From: Himantopus leucocephalus
Taxonomy: Eukaryota > Chordata > Aves > Charadriiformes > Recurvirostridae
Direction of reading: 5' to 3'
Length of the DNA: 64,000 nucleotides
Assembly (NCBI GenBank): GCA_003993805.1
Contig: RSEF01000031.1
Span: forward strand, 17,952,361-18,016,360
The notes under the pieces were generated by a model. That model made no database searches, was not told the origin of the DNA, and saw only the letters and a list, made by a program, of their open reading frames with translations. Positions 9,901 through 22,195 of this stretch are shown piece by piece. Position numbers and translations under genes: made by a program. How positions within the stretch are numbered: position 1 is the first letter of the stretch; every line of letters starts with the position of its first letter.

Positions 9901-12900
9901 GGTGCTAAGCAATAAATCTCATAAATCACTTATTCTATATGTAATATGGGATGGTATAACTTCCTTTCCATAAATAAGATTTTTCCTACAGTTGCAAACA
10001 ATGGTCACAGTTCCAGAAAATCCAAAACTGAATAAAAACTATTAAAATTAAAGAAAAAAAAAATCATTGCAGCATAAAAGCTACAGTTAATGCATCCATT
10101 AAAGTGAGTGGGATGAGACTGCTATGTTTTTGATAGACTGCTGAATTAGGTTAGCAATGCACTGACCACAGCATGGAGGTTTTTCATGTCCGTGAGTACT
10201 GGTAAGGGTGGCTTTTTTTTGTCATCTCTTCGTTTGAAACAAAACTGATTCAGGAATATCACAGAAAAAAGGAGGGGAAATGAGAGAGGAAGAAGGCTGA
10301 GGAACTAATGAAAGATTTGAAGTAGGACAAATTTACTACCTTCAATTAAGCACGAAGTTCTGATTTCCAGAAAACTTCTTTCATTAGATCCTTGTAGATT
10401 TCCAAGTAACTGAGATCTAGATAAATTTTTACAGAGGAGCGATGAACGTTTGTAAAGCAGACCTAGTATTTAAATCAGTGAGTAAAGATGCCACTGAATT
10501 CTCAGAAAACCACAGATTCTTGCAAGTTCTACTAAAATGACATCATAATATTCAGTTATATTTTTACAATGGCAAGTGGATTTCACAAGATTATAAAACT
10601 AAAAAAGCAAAACTTGTAGGAAACCTTTATATGACATATCTTTGTCCTGCGACTACATGACTTTTCTAGGAAGATGCGAAGATCTTCATATTGTTGTGTC
10701 CCCATAAATAACCTCAATATGTGGAAGTAAGAATGGAAGAAAATGTTTCATCACAGACTGTGACTACTAGTTCCCCTCTTTCTACTCAGTGTGGAGGACA
10801 GTATCAGTCTAAATCTGTAAATAAACCTCATTTGGATATTAAGATTGCCTCTCATTTCTCTTATCATGACAAGGGATTTACTTCAGGCTTCCAAAATACC
10901 AACATATTTACATGACAATTTCTAACTATATTCTGCTATAATAGAGCAGTGACACTTTTTCCTCGTTTTAAATATTCAATACTGTTTTAATTGGCTGACC
11001 ATTTCAGTTGCACATTTAATAAAAACAGTAATTTTTATAGGTTTACAAAAGATATCCAGGTATATCAGAGAGTATTAAGGAAGCTTTACAGCAGGATATA
11101 TATGGGCTTGTCACCAGAGGCCAACAAAACAAGGTCACTTCAGAAATGAAAAAAATTAAAGAGATTTTTGAACATGGTGTTATGGAAGAAAAATTCTACT
11201 TCATTCAGCAGGAGGTTTGTACCTTCATCTCTTTCTTTCCTTTAAAGAAAAATGAAAATATCAGGCTTAATGAAATAAATAAAATGGAAATATTGCTGTG
11301 GAATTACCAGACAACCCATCTTCTTTCCAATAGCTTATGAACCACAAGAAGAAAATGGAAATCAATCATAGAAGCATGAATTTCTACAACTAGGAATCAA
11401 AACTGTCGTTTCCTAGACTACTGCTGGTGTTCTGAAGAGCTAAGAAAATCATGCACATGTTTTTTTCTTTAAGTAGCAGTATAGTTACAACAGATTAACT
11501 TTCCTTGTCTTGTGCATAGTTTTCTTCTGCTTTCCATGCATTAGCTAGAAATGAACAAAGCTGGGATAAGAAAATTAAGATAAGAAAACTAAGAAAATAA
11601 AAAAACATTGAATGAATGACACAAGCATTGAAAGAACACCTATGGTATTTAAGTGACACTTCACAGATTAAAAATGTACATAAAAATGTTAACCAAATGT
11701 ATTTTCATGTAAAAAGGAAGATTATTGTATGAAGTACTGGGTACAGATTTTTTAGCATTCAGTAAGTTTAACATCTTTAGCATTACATGCTCAAAAGCCA
11801 ACTCGCACAAAATATTTTACATTTCTAAAGGAAGAAAAATGTTTCGTTTTCATGTGATGCTGTTTCCTGTTCAGTGTTTGAAACTCATGGTTGACTTGCA
11901 ATAATGTTTAACTAGACATGAGTTTTAGTTTTGTATTCTTGAAAAAGAAGAATTATTCATTAAGAATTTAAGAATTTTAAGAAAATTTATGTCTATAAAT
12001 TCTTTTAAATGTATGCTCTGTATTTGTCACCACTGCTTACTAGATATACACAGAAGGTTGAAGTTCGTTGTTTAATTTACAGATTAGAAGGTGTGGAGGA
12101 TTTTTCATTTAAATACTGTGAACTCTACACAATTGAGCTAATAAGCTGTCTTTCATAGAGCCTTAGTAAGTACTAATACCATAAAAATATCATTCAGCAG
12201 TGGAAGTGGTGGGGAAGGAGAGACAGGAATAATCCATGCAGTGTAAAGTTTTCTATTTGGTCTACAATAAACTGTTTTTTTAAAGTGGAAAGGAACTAAT
12301 TGCATTCGGTTTATGCTGCATCCCACTATAGAACATTCACTTCTTAACTGAAAATAATGAATTTATTTCTGGACACATTTTGCAAAAAAAATTAATATAC
12401 CAAAAATTTTGCTTTTATGTAATAGTTCACATGTTCTGTATTGCATTAATTTAATATAATAACTTGGGAAATGACAGCAAAATGTACCAAACCATCTTTT
12501 TAATACCCAAACTAGAAGAAAGAAATTAAGTTGCAACAAAAATATAGTTTGAGTTAATGGGCCTTTTATCCATTGCAAACATGGTAAAAGACTTTTAGAA
12601 AAGTTGCATTATTTTAAAATTGCAAGATGATTTACTTTCAGGATCAGACATTCAGGAAGATTTTAGGACAGTCTTAGGCTTGAATAAACCTCCACAAAAA
12701 TAAGCCTGAGATTTATCTCTGTGTCCAACAGCACTTTCCCCTGACCCCCAAAAGAGGATCTAGTGACAAAACAAGAAATGTAATCTCTCTTTAATATATA
12801 GTAATTGCAACAAAAATCTTTACTAACAGAAATTAAAAGAGTCATTATTAATCTTGACACAACAATCACCAGCCATTCTTTCAATCTGATAGAAGCTACA

Positions 12901-13059
12901 CATAAACTCTCCACAGTGAGCTATCTACATTATGTTAAATAATAATCAGCTTTTCCAGGAAAAAAAAAAAATCTAATGTAAAATCTCTAATTAGATGGAG
13001 ATTTCAGCTGCCAAGATCTTGATAGAAACAGCCTGTATGAATCAAGCATGTTCCATCCA
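6976..13059. other. Long AT-rich stretch, no gene or clear repeat
   Basis: I looked for exon-like frames, tRNA and rRNA signatures, LTR ends and LINE tails and saw none that stood out. Only short A or T runs are present, for example near 8640 and 10060. It is consistent with intergenic or intronic DNA. Confidence 0.5.
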
Positions 13060-13650
13060 GTAGCATGGTTTCGACGACCCCTGAATGTGACCTACTCCCA
13101 GTGGAAAGCAATTTAATGCTCTACTGCACATAGAACAGTATATATGAATACAAAAAAACCCAGATAAATTACTGACAGGTACATCTGAATAGGACTGCTT
13201 CTTAGCCACTTATCTGTAGCCAGGCATGCTTGTTTCACCTCACTTTAAAAGATAAAGACACATGGCAGGCTGCCTCTGCAAGTTCTCATTAGGCAAACAG
13301 CCTCCATTGTCCATTAGTGGAAAAGTCTCCCTATTATTTAAGGAAATGTGACAGCAATGGAGGTGAAGTGAAAACTATCTGATGGCAGGAAATTCATCAG
13401 TGCATTACAAAGCTTTTTGCCTTCTACAACTTTCACCAGCCTCTTTCTCTTTCCAATTTTTTATCTGACAGCTCAAATGCTCCAGGGTTGTAGCCATGGC
13501 AAAGGTCAAGAACATAACAGCAGGGCTATAAAATGAGGCTGTTTCAGGGGGAGAAGCTGCCAAACACAAAGAAGTTTATTGAGCACTAGACAATGAGATG
13601 AGAGCCCACATCTCAGCAAATTTATCTTGGTAGTGGCCACTGCTTTTGAA
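13060..13650. promoter_or_regulatory. Candidate conserved non-coding element
   Basis: This stretch has a more balanced base composition than its surroundings, no simple repeat, no transposon signature and no open frame. It holds dense short words that resemble transcription-factor sites, for example cagctg near 13008, cattag near 13289 and 13313, and gtagccatggcaaa at 13490-13503, which resembles half or more of an RFX X-box. The call rests only on composition and texture. Cross-species alignment is the decisive test. Confidence 0.25.
13490..13503 (+). promoter_or_regulatory. Imperfect RFX X-box-like motif
   Basis: The 14 bases gtagccatggcaaa match the RFX pattern GTTGCCATGGCAAC except at two positions. 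It lies inside the candidate non-coding element. A single motif can arise by chance. Confidence 0.25.
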
Positions 13651-14359
13651 AAAACATTAAGAACCTTAAAAAAGATTGAGAAGTTTTACATACTCTCTGA
13701 AACCTAAAAAACCTAAGAAATATTAAAATATCTGTTATAATATAAATATTAAAAAGTTACATTTATGTTGGGAACCATTGTAAATATGCATAATTAATAG
13801 GTAGAATGTTTTTTAAAACACCCGCATCAATCACAAACTATTAATTTAAAATATTCATAAAATAATATATAGCTTATATTAGGCTTGCTTAATGCATATA
13901 CAAATGTGTGTTTTACTAAACACTAAATCACTTGACTATAATGGTCAATTATAAATAAAGAGGAAATGCACTCTTTCCTTGCTTCCTTTAATAAAGACAA
14001 GGTTTGCAATGTTACAAATGTCAAGATGAAAAGCAAGAGTTTGGCTTATATTAATTTAATCCTGGAACTTTATGGCTTTAATTTTTCACAATCAGTGGTA
14101 GTAATAAGGTGAAATTGAATTACCTTTTGCAAAGTCCAGTAGTACACTTATCAAGTCAAAGAACAGGTTGGGTGTCTGGTTAGAAAATCCACAATGCTAA
14201 TTCCTGCTGAAACAAAGAAGACAAAGACAGGATCTTAGCTGCCTATTCTGTCAAAATGTTAATCTTTACATGCCTACATATTCAGCACTTGCAAGGAATA
14301 AAATAGTTTAAAAAGTGTGAGATAGCTTCTGCATGCGCGTCCATTCAGATATGATTTTA
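13651..14359. other. AT-rich unique DNA, no gene seen
   Basis: No coding or repeat signal was recognised. It lies between the candidate conserved block and the inverted motif pair at 14360. Confidence 0.5.
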
Positions 14360-14385
14360 ACAATAGACAAAAGACTGTCTATTGT
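14360..14385. promoter_or_regulatory. Perfect inverted repeat with paired SOX-like motifs
   Basis: ACAATAGACA and TGTCTATTGT form a perfect 10-base inverted repeat with a 6-base spacer. The outer seven bases of each arm, ACAATAG, resemble an HMG-box (SOX) site, and the two face each other as in known SOX dimer sites. The surrounding 14.2-14.5 kb is non-repetitive. Function is inference only. Confidence 0.35.
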
Positions 14386-16430
14386 CAACATCTGGCTATT
14401 ATTACGATGCACAAACGACTAAAAGCTTACTCTAAAGCAAGTCACCCATTAAACATTGTTAGGCTCAAACACCAATGATTTTAGACAGATATATAGCTGT
14501 ATCAACATTTGCATTCTCCAGATCGTATATTAACATACATGATCCAAGTGAGAATAGTTGTGGTGGATTGGCCTTGGCTGGATAAAGAGTTTTTATTTTT
14601 AAACTGTTTGTATATGACTAATTTTCCCATCTAGTTCCCACTCACACATATACCAATGCAATATATTGCTTGAGGAGATAAATAACATCGTGTTTAGAGA
14701 CCTGGGATGATTTTTTTATGGTTTTCATTTTTAGATTTCATACATGTATTCAAGACTGAGTTAGATGCTTAAAGTGGGAAGCTTGGGTGAAAAATTATAC
14801 ATCTTTTGTTTTGAACACACATCTATATTGTTCTGTATTTTTATAACTGGTCTAAGGAAGTATATGCCATCATTCTATGTTTATCTATTCCACATTAAGA
14901 ACATAATAATAATAGCAATCAATGCATAATTATTTCTTTTTAAGTTTGACTTTTCAGGCAAAATAGCTAATTTTGCAGAGAGAAACTAAATTCATTTATC
15001 TCAAAATTAATTAACATGCATTGATTTCTACTGTATTATCTGCCAAACTTTATAATTTGTTACCTTAATTTTATATGTATATACTTCTATACAACTTAAA
15101 TGGAACTTTTGGAAAATCTAAAAAGGATCAGAAATAATTTAACCAGAGCAACCATTACTGTCAGAAATTGCTGAAATAATGCTTATCAAGAAATGAAGTG
15201 CCTTAGACTCTACAATTACTGATAGCACTGCGCAGATTGGTTAGGCCTATCTAGTTGTAAAACTCCTTTTTGCAAATGCACATTGCTTTCAATGCCTTTA
15301 TCTCATCTGTAATACCTTAAGAGAACCTTTTTCTTTTTTTTTTCTTCTTTTTTTTCCACATGGAACTGTTCTGATCCTTTTTAAGAAATATACTTGAATA
15401 GAACAGTTTTGTAATGTGTGCTTAGAGGTTCTTAGAAATGTGCTTCAGACATTTCAATATTCTAAAACTAAAACATTCATCAGGAAACTTATTTACCCTT
15501 GAGTTTCATGAATGTATTTTGACAGTGCACATTTTATGTTAACAGTAGATTAAAATGTGTTTAAAGAAAGGCAGATTATAAATGTATATATTTGTTTGTG
15601 TTTGTACATATACATGTATATACAGATATTTAGATAGCCCTTAAAAAGATTATACTTCTCCAAATTTATCACATAACACACCTTCTCCCATTATATAGAC
15701 AAAATCCATTGTACGATGCTAAGAAATATTTTAGCAACATTCCACACGAGTAAAAGTAGTAATTTCCCTCCGGAAGTTATTTATTATATACATATCTGTA
15801 GCTATGCCTAGTTCTACCTCTACTTTTCTATCTATCTATCTATCTATTTATGTATATATATAAATACATAGATATGTCTATAATTAATTTCAACAGGATG
15901 TGGAAGAAGAGAGGGAGTACCATGCCTCTCTCTTTCCTGTCATCATTAACACGGCTCTGTAGGGCATACTGCTTTCTCATCTGTAGTATATGCACACTTA
16001 CCCCAGTCACTGCAAGTACTATTACATGCTTTGGAGATGTCTCATGCTAATCTCTTTGGGCCCTACTAGTTGCTACTATAGATTAAGCTAATATGCCCCA
16101 ATTGCTCTTTCACATGACCGGTGGAGAATATATAGCATGCGATATCACTGCCAGATAACTTTACTTACAAGGATTTGAGCACTTCCCCTTAAATCATCAG
16201 AAGGTAAGAAAACAACAGATGAAGGTTGCATAACCAAGACACCTTTTTCAGAGACAGTCAGCAAAATGGGAACAATACCAAGCAAAGAACTGAGAAGCAA
16301 GCAAGGTTTGTACTTGGAAAGATTACATGATGAAAAAGAACAGGCGGCAGGGAGGAGAGCTGCCATGGGACCTGGTCCCACCGTCATGCTCAATGCAGGA
16401 GTGGAGGAAAAAGCAGCAAATGATCTATGG
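14386..16430. other. AT-rich unique DNA with small simple repeats
   Basis: No gene was seen. A (TCTA)n microsatellite of about 22 bases lies at 15827-15848, and a run of TA and TG steps lies at about 15590-15630. The rest is unremarkable. Confidence 0.55.
15827..15848 (+). repeat. (TCTA)n microsatellite
   Basis: About five uninterrupted tcta units, followed by an AT-rich tail with ta steps up to about 15870. Confidence 0.85.
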
Positions 16431-16900
16431 AAAGAAAGCAATAAGGCTGATGTACTGAACAGTTTTCAGAAGAAAAAGGGAGTACAGTAAANCAAAGAAA
16501 GCAATAAGACTGATGTACTGAACAGTTTTCAGAAGAAAAAGGGAATACAGTAAAGAGGACTAGCAGAATAAGTAATGAATGGAATGAATGGAAGGAATGA
16601 GCAGGAATGAAAATGGTTTTAAAGAAAGCAAGTCTTGAAAAGTGATCTTTAAAGTGGTACAGAGTGAAGAAAAAAGTGTTGTTTGATCATCTAAGGTTGC
16701 TGTANGAAAGAAAGCAATAAGGCTGATGTACTGAACAGTTTTCAGAAGAAAAAGGGAGTACAGTAAAGAGGACTAGCAGAATAAGCAAAGATATTTACAG
16801 GAATGAAAATGGTTTTAAAGAAAGCAAGTCTTGAAAAATGATCTTTAAAGTGGTATAGAGTGAAGAAAAAAGTGTTGTTTGATCATCTAAGGTTGCTGTA
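16431..16900. other. Assembly artefact: allele copies joined by single Ns
   Basis: A block starts at 16431 (copy 1, about 60 bases) and is cut by an N at 16492. It restarts as copy 2 (16494-16704), is cut by an N at 16705, and restarts as copy 3 (from 16707 to about 16900). Over their shared length copies 1 and 3 agree, while copy 2 has scattered substitutions and a different 20-30 base stretch near 16575-16600. This looks like a contig of one haplotype, then the alternative allele, then the first haplotype again. It is therefore probably not a real tandem repeat. Confidence 0.8.
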
Positions 16901-17035
16901 AAGGATGAGATAAAGGCATTGAAAGCAAAGTGTAGAGTAACCAGAGATAAATATAAAACACATAACATGTTAAATAGATTCATATCTCTAGAATAATTAG
17001 AAAAATTTGTATTAATCAAAATCAAGGAAGAAGAG

Positions 17036-17476
17036 AGTTCTATTTTACGTCAAAGGAGATTTCACACAGAATGTCTTAAAACACCTAACAGCAAGTTGAT
17101 AAACTGNAGTTCTATTTTACGTCAAAGAAAATTTCACACAGAATTTCTTAAAATACCTAACAGCAAGTTGATAAACTCTAAAAATACTAAAAAAACCAGA
17201 ATGCATAAAATCATACAAAATATAATCTAGTTGTATTGGCCATATGAACCCAAATATAAAATTAGTTAAAGCATTTTAAATATGCTTATAANGTTCTATT
17301 TTACGTCAAAGGAGATTTCACACAGAATGTCTTAAAACACCTAACAGCAAGTTGATAAACTGTAAAAATACTAAAAAAACCAGAATGCATAAAATCATAC
17401 AAAATATAATCTAGTTGTATTGACCATATGAACCCAGATATAAAATTAGTTAAAGCATTTTAAATATGCTTATAAA
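17036..17476. other. Assembly artefact: second allele bubble with Ns at 17107 and 17292
   Basis: Copy A (17036-17106) and the start of copy C (17293-17476) agree. Copy B between the Ns (17108-17291) differs at several positions, for example gaaaattt against ggagattt and aatttctt against aatgtctt. B and C run to the same end, atatgcttataa. The pattern matches the one at 16431-16900. Confidence 0.8.
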
Positions 17477-18437
17477 TATTCTAATGGTAGCCTTTTTTTT
17501 TCATTTGCAGATAACTTGACACTTTTCACTTTTAGTAAAATACTTTTAGTATTATTATTTAGCTCATTTGGGGCTCAATGTAGATCAATTAATGCCTTTG
17601 AATAGGTGATGCACAGCTTTAGCTAATACTCCATGACAAACATTTTCCTAGGTTGCAGCACGCAGAAAAGAGATATGCAACTGTGATCACAGGCTGAAAA
17701 ATCAACTTCTCAGTCAACTGGTTCAAAAATCAATGCACAATTGATTTATAGCAACAGGACTCTCAGCTTCACTGTAGACCTTGATAGGGAAAGATGAAAT
17801 GAATGCTTAGAAACATGAACTGGAACTTTTCCAATTAAATTTAGTGCGCTTATGACACACACAGTTTAGAGTGAAGAAAACCCTTATTAGAATGAATTCT
17901 CAGCAGAACTGTCATTGCTGCGTGGGTCTTGCAGCAAGCCAAGTTCTCTCTGTTCAAGTGTCTATGAAAGGAGGGTCCTCAGCTCCTCTCATTCTCAAGC
18001 TTGCCCCTAAATAAAAGTAAAAAATGTAGTTACTGCCAAAGGTCATAATAAAAACGTAATATTCCCAGCTAGCCTTTTAAAAATAGAATNGATGTAGGTC
18101 ACCCTTCCCCATTAGCACTGCCTGCTGTGAGACAGTTTTTCTTGTGACCAGAAGCCACAGCTATACCTGGCCCATTCAGCTTCAGCTACTCAGCACAGCA
18201 GAGGTATTCAGCTGCTTTGGTGCATACAATAGCCTAACATTGAATAATTAGTCATACTGCTTTAAAAAAGTTGTCTTCAGAAGCCTGGAGGTGCAAAGCA
18301 TAAGCACATTTTAGAATTTCTATGTATATCTCCAGTTCAGTAAAATTACTCAGACTGTGTATTGTAGGCATTGAGGGAACCATGTTACAATAATTACAGA
18401 AATTATATCTAATATAGTCTTATGGTCCAATACATAT
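17477..18437. other. Unique DNA, no gene seen; N at 18090
   Basis: The sequence is non-repetitive. 17530-17830 has a mixed composition with words such as gatcaattaatgc and may deserve alignment, but I cannot support a feature. The N at 18090 has no visible duplication beside it. Confidence 0.45.
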
Positions 18438-18885
18438 CTGATGGGATGACCTTGGATGGTTGCCAGATGACCACCCAGTTGCTCTCTCGCTCCCCTTCCT
18501 CAACAGGACAGGGAGAGAAAATAAGATGGAAAAGCTCATGGTTTGAGGTAAAGTTAGGGAGCTCACTCGTCCATTACCATCATAGCCAAAACAGACCCAA
18601 TTTGGGGAAAATTAATTTGAGGTACTGCCAATTAAAAATAGAGTATGATGGTGAGAAAGAAAGGCAAAACTTAAAATACCTTCCCCCTACATTTCCCTTT
18701 CTCCCAGGCTCAACTTCACTCAGTCATTCCCAACTCCTCTACCCACTCCACACCCCCAAGCTGTGCAGGGGGAAGGGCAATGGGGACTCAGTCTGCAACA
18801 GCTCCTCCTGCTGCTCCTTCCTTCTCACACTTCCCATGCTCTGGCATGGGGTCCTCCATAGGCTGCAGTCTGGATATCACTCTTA
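18438..18885 (+). mobile_element. Endogenous-retrovirus LTR, plus strand, 3' part missing
   Basis: It begins with a 'gatgaccttggatgg' type phrase, which corresponds to the usual LTR start of the avian family also seen at 63110. The block 'cctcaacaggacaggg' near 18500 follows, then the 'ttggggaaaattaattt' block near 18603 and the C-rich 'ccttccccctacatttccc' block near 18681. The copy stops near 18885 in the 'gggctgcag' part and lacks the R-U5 region. It is therefore an interrupted solitary LTR. Open frames in it are not genes. Confidence 0.75.
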
Positions 18886-20464
18886 TCACCACATATAGAT
18901 CTTATCTTACACAGAGGAAAATTATTAATTGAAGTGGAAATTAGATCAGATTTAAGAAATTTGTGGTATTCTCCTGCATAAGGTAAATGTAGGTAATTTT
19001 CCCTTTCTGTCTAAAGAACTTTAATATATCAAAAAAGCTGGATTCTGCTTGTCTCCCTGCTGCATAACTAACTGTTGTCTGCTTTTATAATTTCTATCTC
19101 ACTTTATATACCAAATTTCCTGTAGTCCTTTACAGGTGATTTTCTGTAAATTATGATTTCACATATCTGAGGAACTGAAATAGCAGTATATAGAATATAA
19201 ATGGGTAATAATAGGCATTAAATGACCTCAGACATTAGTAACAGTTATGGTGTCTCTCATCTGAGGCTGCTAGAAGTATCTTGTTTTCAATTACTTCCAA
19301 ACTAAGAAAACATTTTCAAACAGAAATGCTGAAGTGACTGTATAGAAAATTCTATTTTCAAAAGAATCTCTTCCACTTTAAAGTCAAAATTTCACTGAAT
19401 TTTCATGGAATTCTCCCTCCATATCACCCACCACTCCATATTCAACCCAGTTTTTCATACTGCCAACCTGGTTTCTATCAATCAACTTCCGTTAAATAGT
19501 TCATGGTTATCTCCAGCATAAATGCAAGGAGAACTGGACTCCTCATATCTTGACGACAAGTCTTTCTGATATCTTACTAGTGCTACAGTTAATTATCCTT
19601 CATTTTCAATATATTCACCCAAAGAAAAAAGTAAAATTAAAATTATTACAAATAAAACCACCGGAAGCTTCACCATTAGTACCAGTGAAAGGGAAACACA
19701 CCTAAAACTGTAAAACTGAGAATGTACATCTTAATTTTCTACTTGAGCACTATGTAGTAGAGAAGCATTTCCAATTTGTATAGCAGTGTCATTGAAAGGA
19801 AAGAAAGTGATTTTTTTATGAAGAAAAAGCATAGTCAGTAGTATTTACAATATTATGCTTCTGTGATTAATACTGAAAGTATGACTAATTATAATACATA
19901 CAATAGAAAATGATTAATGCAAACTTAAAATTCAGTTGGGGAATAGTATTTTGATCAAAATTAAGACTTGAAGAATAAATCATCATTAAACTGACAATGA
20001 AAATAAGATATAGTGAGGTAATTCTTCAGCTTATAAAAAGTTACTTTAGCATGTCTGATAGGATGAAATTAAAAATATCATAAGCCTCAGAATTATCTAA
20101 AGAACTAATTTTTGTGGTGAAACTTTGACCGTATTTGAAGAACCTTTAGTACAATTTGCGGAATAAATTAAATATGACAGAGTCATAAAATAAATAGGTT
20201 CTAGCTATTTGTTAGAGGAACTGCAATATTTTATAATTGTCAAATCTTTAACTATGTTTGTGACAATAGCATCAATCATAAAGATTCAGTCTGGTATTTT
20301 TGCAAGTGGATAGTACCTTTTATCACAGTTAATTTCCATTTTCTTTTAACTATTAAAAATTTATTTCAGATTAGGGTTGTATGAAACATGTATAGCAATA
20401 CATAAATCGAGATGAGATCTAACTTGGACGAATTTGTGGTGTTGCAGAAAGTCACACAACTCTC
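18886..20464. other. AT-rich unique DNA, no gene seen
   Basis: No coding, RNA or repeat signal was recognised. Confidence 0.5.
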
Positions 20465-20711
20465 TGCTTAACAGAACTGTGTTNGCTTAACAGAACTGCG
20501 TTTCATACCTAGTAAGACTATCTTTAGTGTTCCTTTAAAAACAAACCCATATTTTTGTAATTGAAAAACATAAATAAAAATAAACAAAAAACACAANCTG
20601 CTTAACAGAACTGTGTTTCATACCTATTAAGACTATCTTTAGTGTTCCTTTAAAAACAAACCCATAATTTTGTAATTGAAAAACATAAATAAAAATAAAC
20701 AAAAAACACAA
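20465..20711. other. Assembly artefact: third allele bubble with Ns at 20484 and 20597
   Basis: Copy A (20465-20483) equals the start of copy C (20598 onward: ctgcttaacagaactgtg). Copy B between the Ns has gcg for gtg and ctagtaag for ctattaag, and a further difference near 20550. The order A, N, B, N, C with A equal to C repeats the pattern of 16431 and 17036. Confidence 0.8.
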
Positions 20712-22195
20712 ACAAAAATCCCAAAATATATTTCTGGATTGAAAGGAAGAAAACTAGACCTTGTGTAGTTGGAAGAGGATTAAAAAAGACATTCAGTAAG
20801 AATGTGGAAAAAAGCCAATGGGCTGGATTAATTTTTTTCATGGATCTATATGAGGGAGTAACATGAACATCATGTTGAGTAACTTTGATATTTTGTTGAA
20901 AACTAACCTGCATGATCTAATAATCCATGGATGCATGTCACTGTCACTGTCAATAATAAATGAACATGCTTGTTATGGTAAATACAGTATCAATCTGCAA
21001 GAGGGAGCTATCTCATGAGATTGTTTTTAATATCAACTAGATGGCTGGTCATATCTCATTTTCAAAATCTACCTCTTACGGACAAGCATACCAGAAGCCT
21101 GTGACAACAGACCAAACTTTCTGATGATGTTATTCAATGTCTCAGGGATCACCAACAACATCAGAAATTTCTGCATACGTATATGTTAAGAAACATTGCT
21201 GTGGCCTCCATCTTTAATACAAGATACCCTCGAGTATCTTGTAAAATCTTGAAAGTGCTAAAAGAAGTGAGAAGGCAGACTGGAAGGTGTGAAGAAGCAT
21301 AACTAGATTGCTCATTCATATGAAGTAAATTCTAATAGCAATTTAAAACATCAAAATTTAAAAAAAAAAATAGATGGGACAATTCCAAGAAATCAAACCA
21401 AAAAGCAGTAAATTAGTGAAACTACATAACCCTTACTGTCTCAGGCAACTTATACTGCTGTTACCTTAATGAGGAAGATATTTCATATTCAGATAAAGAT
21501 CAGTCAGAATGATGCTTATTGTCACATCACTTTTTTCAGTCTTCCACATCTGAATATAAGATTGGGAAGAATGACTGAAGAATAACATTTCTCACACAAG
21601 AAAGTAGATGAAATATAGACCTTCCTCTCCCGATTTCATTGTTTGAATTCGAAAGACATAGAAGAGAACAATGGGCCGTTCATCTTCTCTAAAACCATGG
21701 TTCAAAGATAGGTCGGTCTAATCAGTCTAAGCCTATGACAAGAAACTTGATAGTCTTAAAAAGGTGAGAGAAATTACTTCTGGCTGGGGGTACCAAAGTG
21801 GGCAATTAGCCTAACAATAGTTAGCACAGTTCTTTCCTTAGGCTTATCTGTAAAATAAATTATCAGTTTCTTTGATGCAGTGCTGTAATAACCAAATCAC
21901 TGTTAAGAAATACTTTATCTTGACTATTTTAAATAACAGAGATTTATTAAAAATGTAGACAGTCTACAGCAATTCCCAATCTCTATTAAGGAGGGTTCCC
22001 CAATGTTCCACTCATTTCGGTGCCCTCACAGGAAGTGTTAATGCATATATACCCACTTGAACTTTCATGATTATGCAGTGATCCTCTTATTTAAAACTAT
22101 ACACTATAGGGATTAGTCTCTCCCTAAAGTTTTAAAACACATTTCTGATTCTATGTCTACTTTCACAGGTAGTGTGATGATTACAAGTGGATTAG
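20712..22195. other. AT-rich unique DNA with one short inverted repeat
   Basis: No gene or transposon was recognised. A perfect 10-base inverted repeat, TACAAGATAC with GTATCTTGTA and a 6-base loop, lies at 21218-21243. Confidence 0.5.

Noticed and set aside
14562..14590. A phrase like the start of the LTR family seen at 18438 and 63110 (gtggtggattggccttggct)
   Set aside because: Only about 25 bases agree and the following sequence does not continue as that LTR. It could be chance.
16230..16490. Possible ancient CR1 linker (KADVLNSF when translated)
   Set aside because: The resemblance to the LNAFF block is short, and the neighbouring sequence gives no further CR1 blocks that I can follow.
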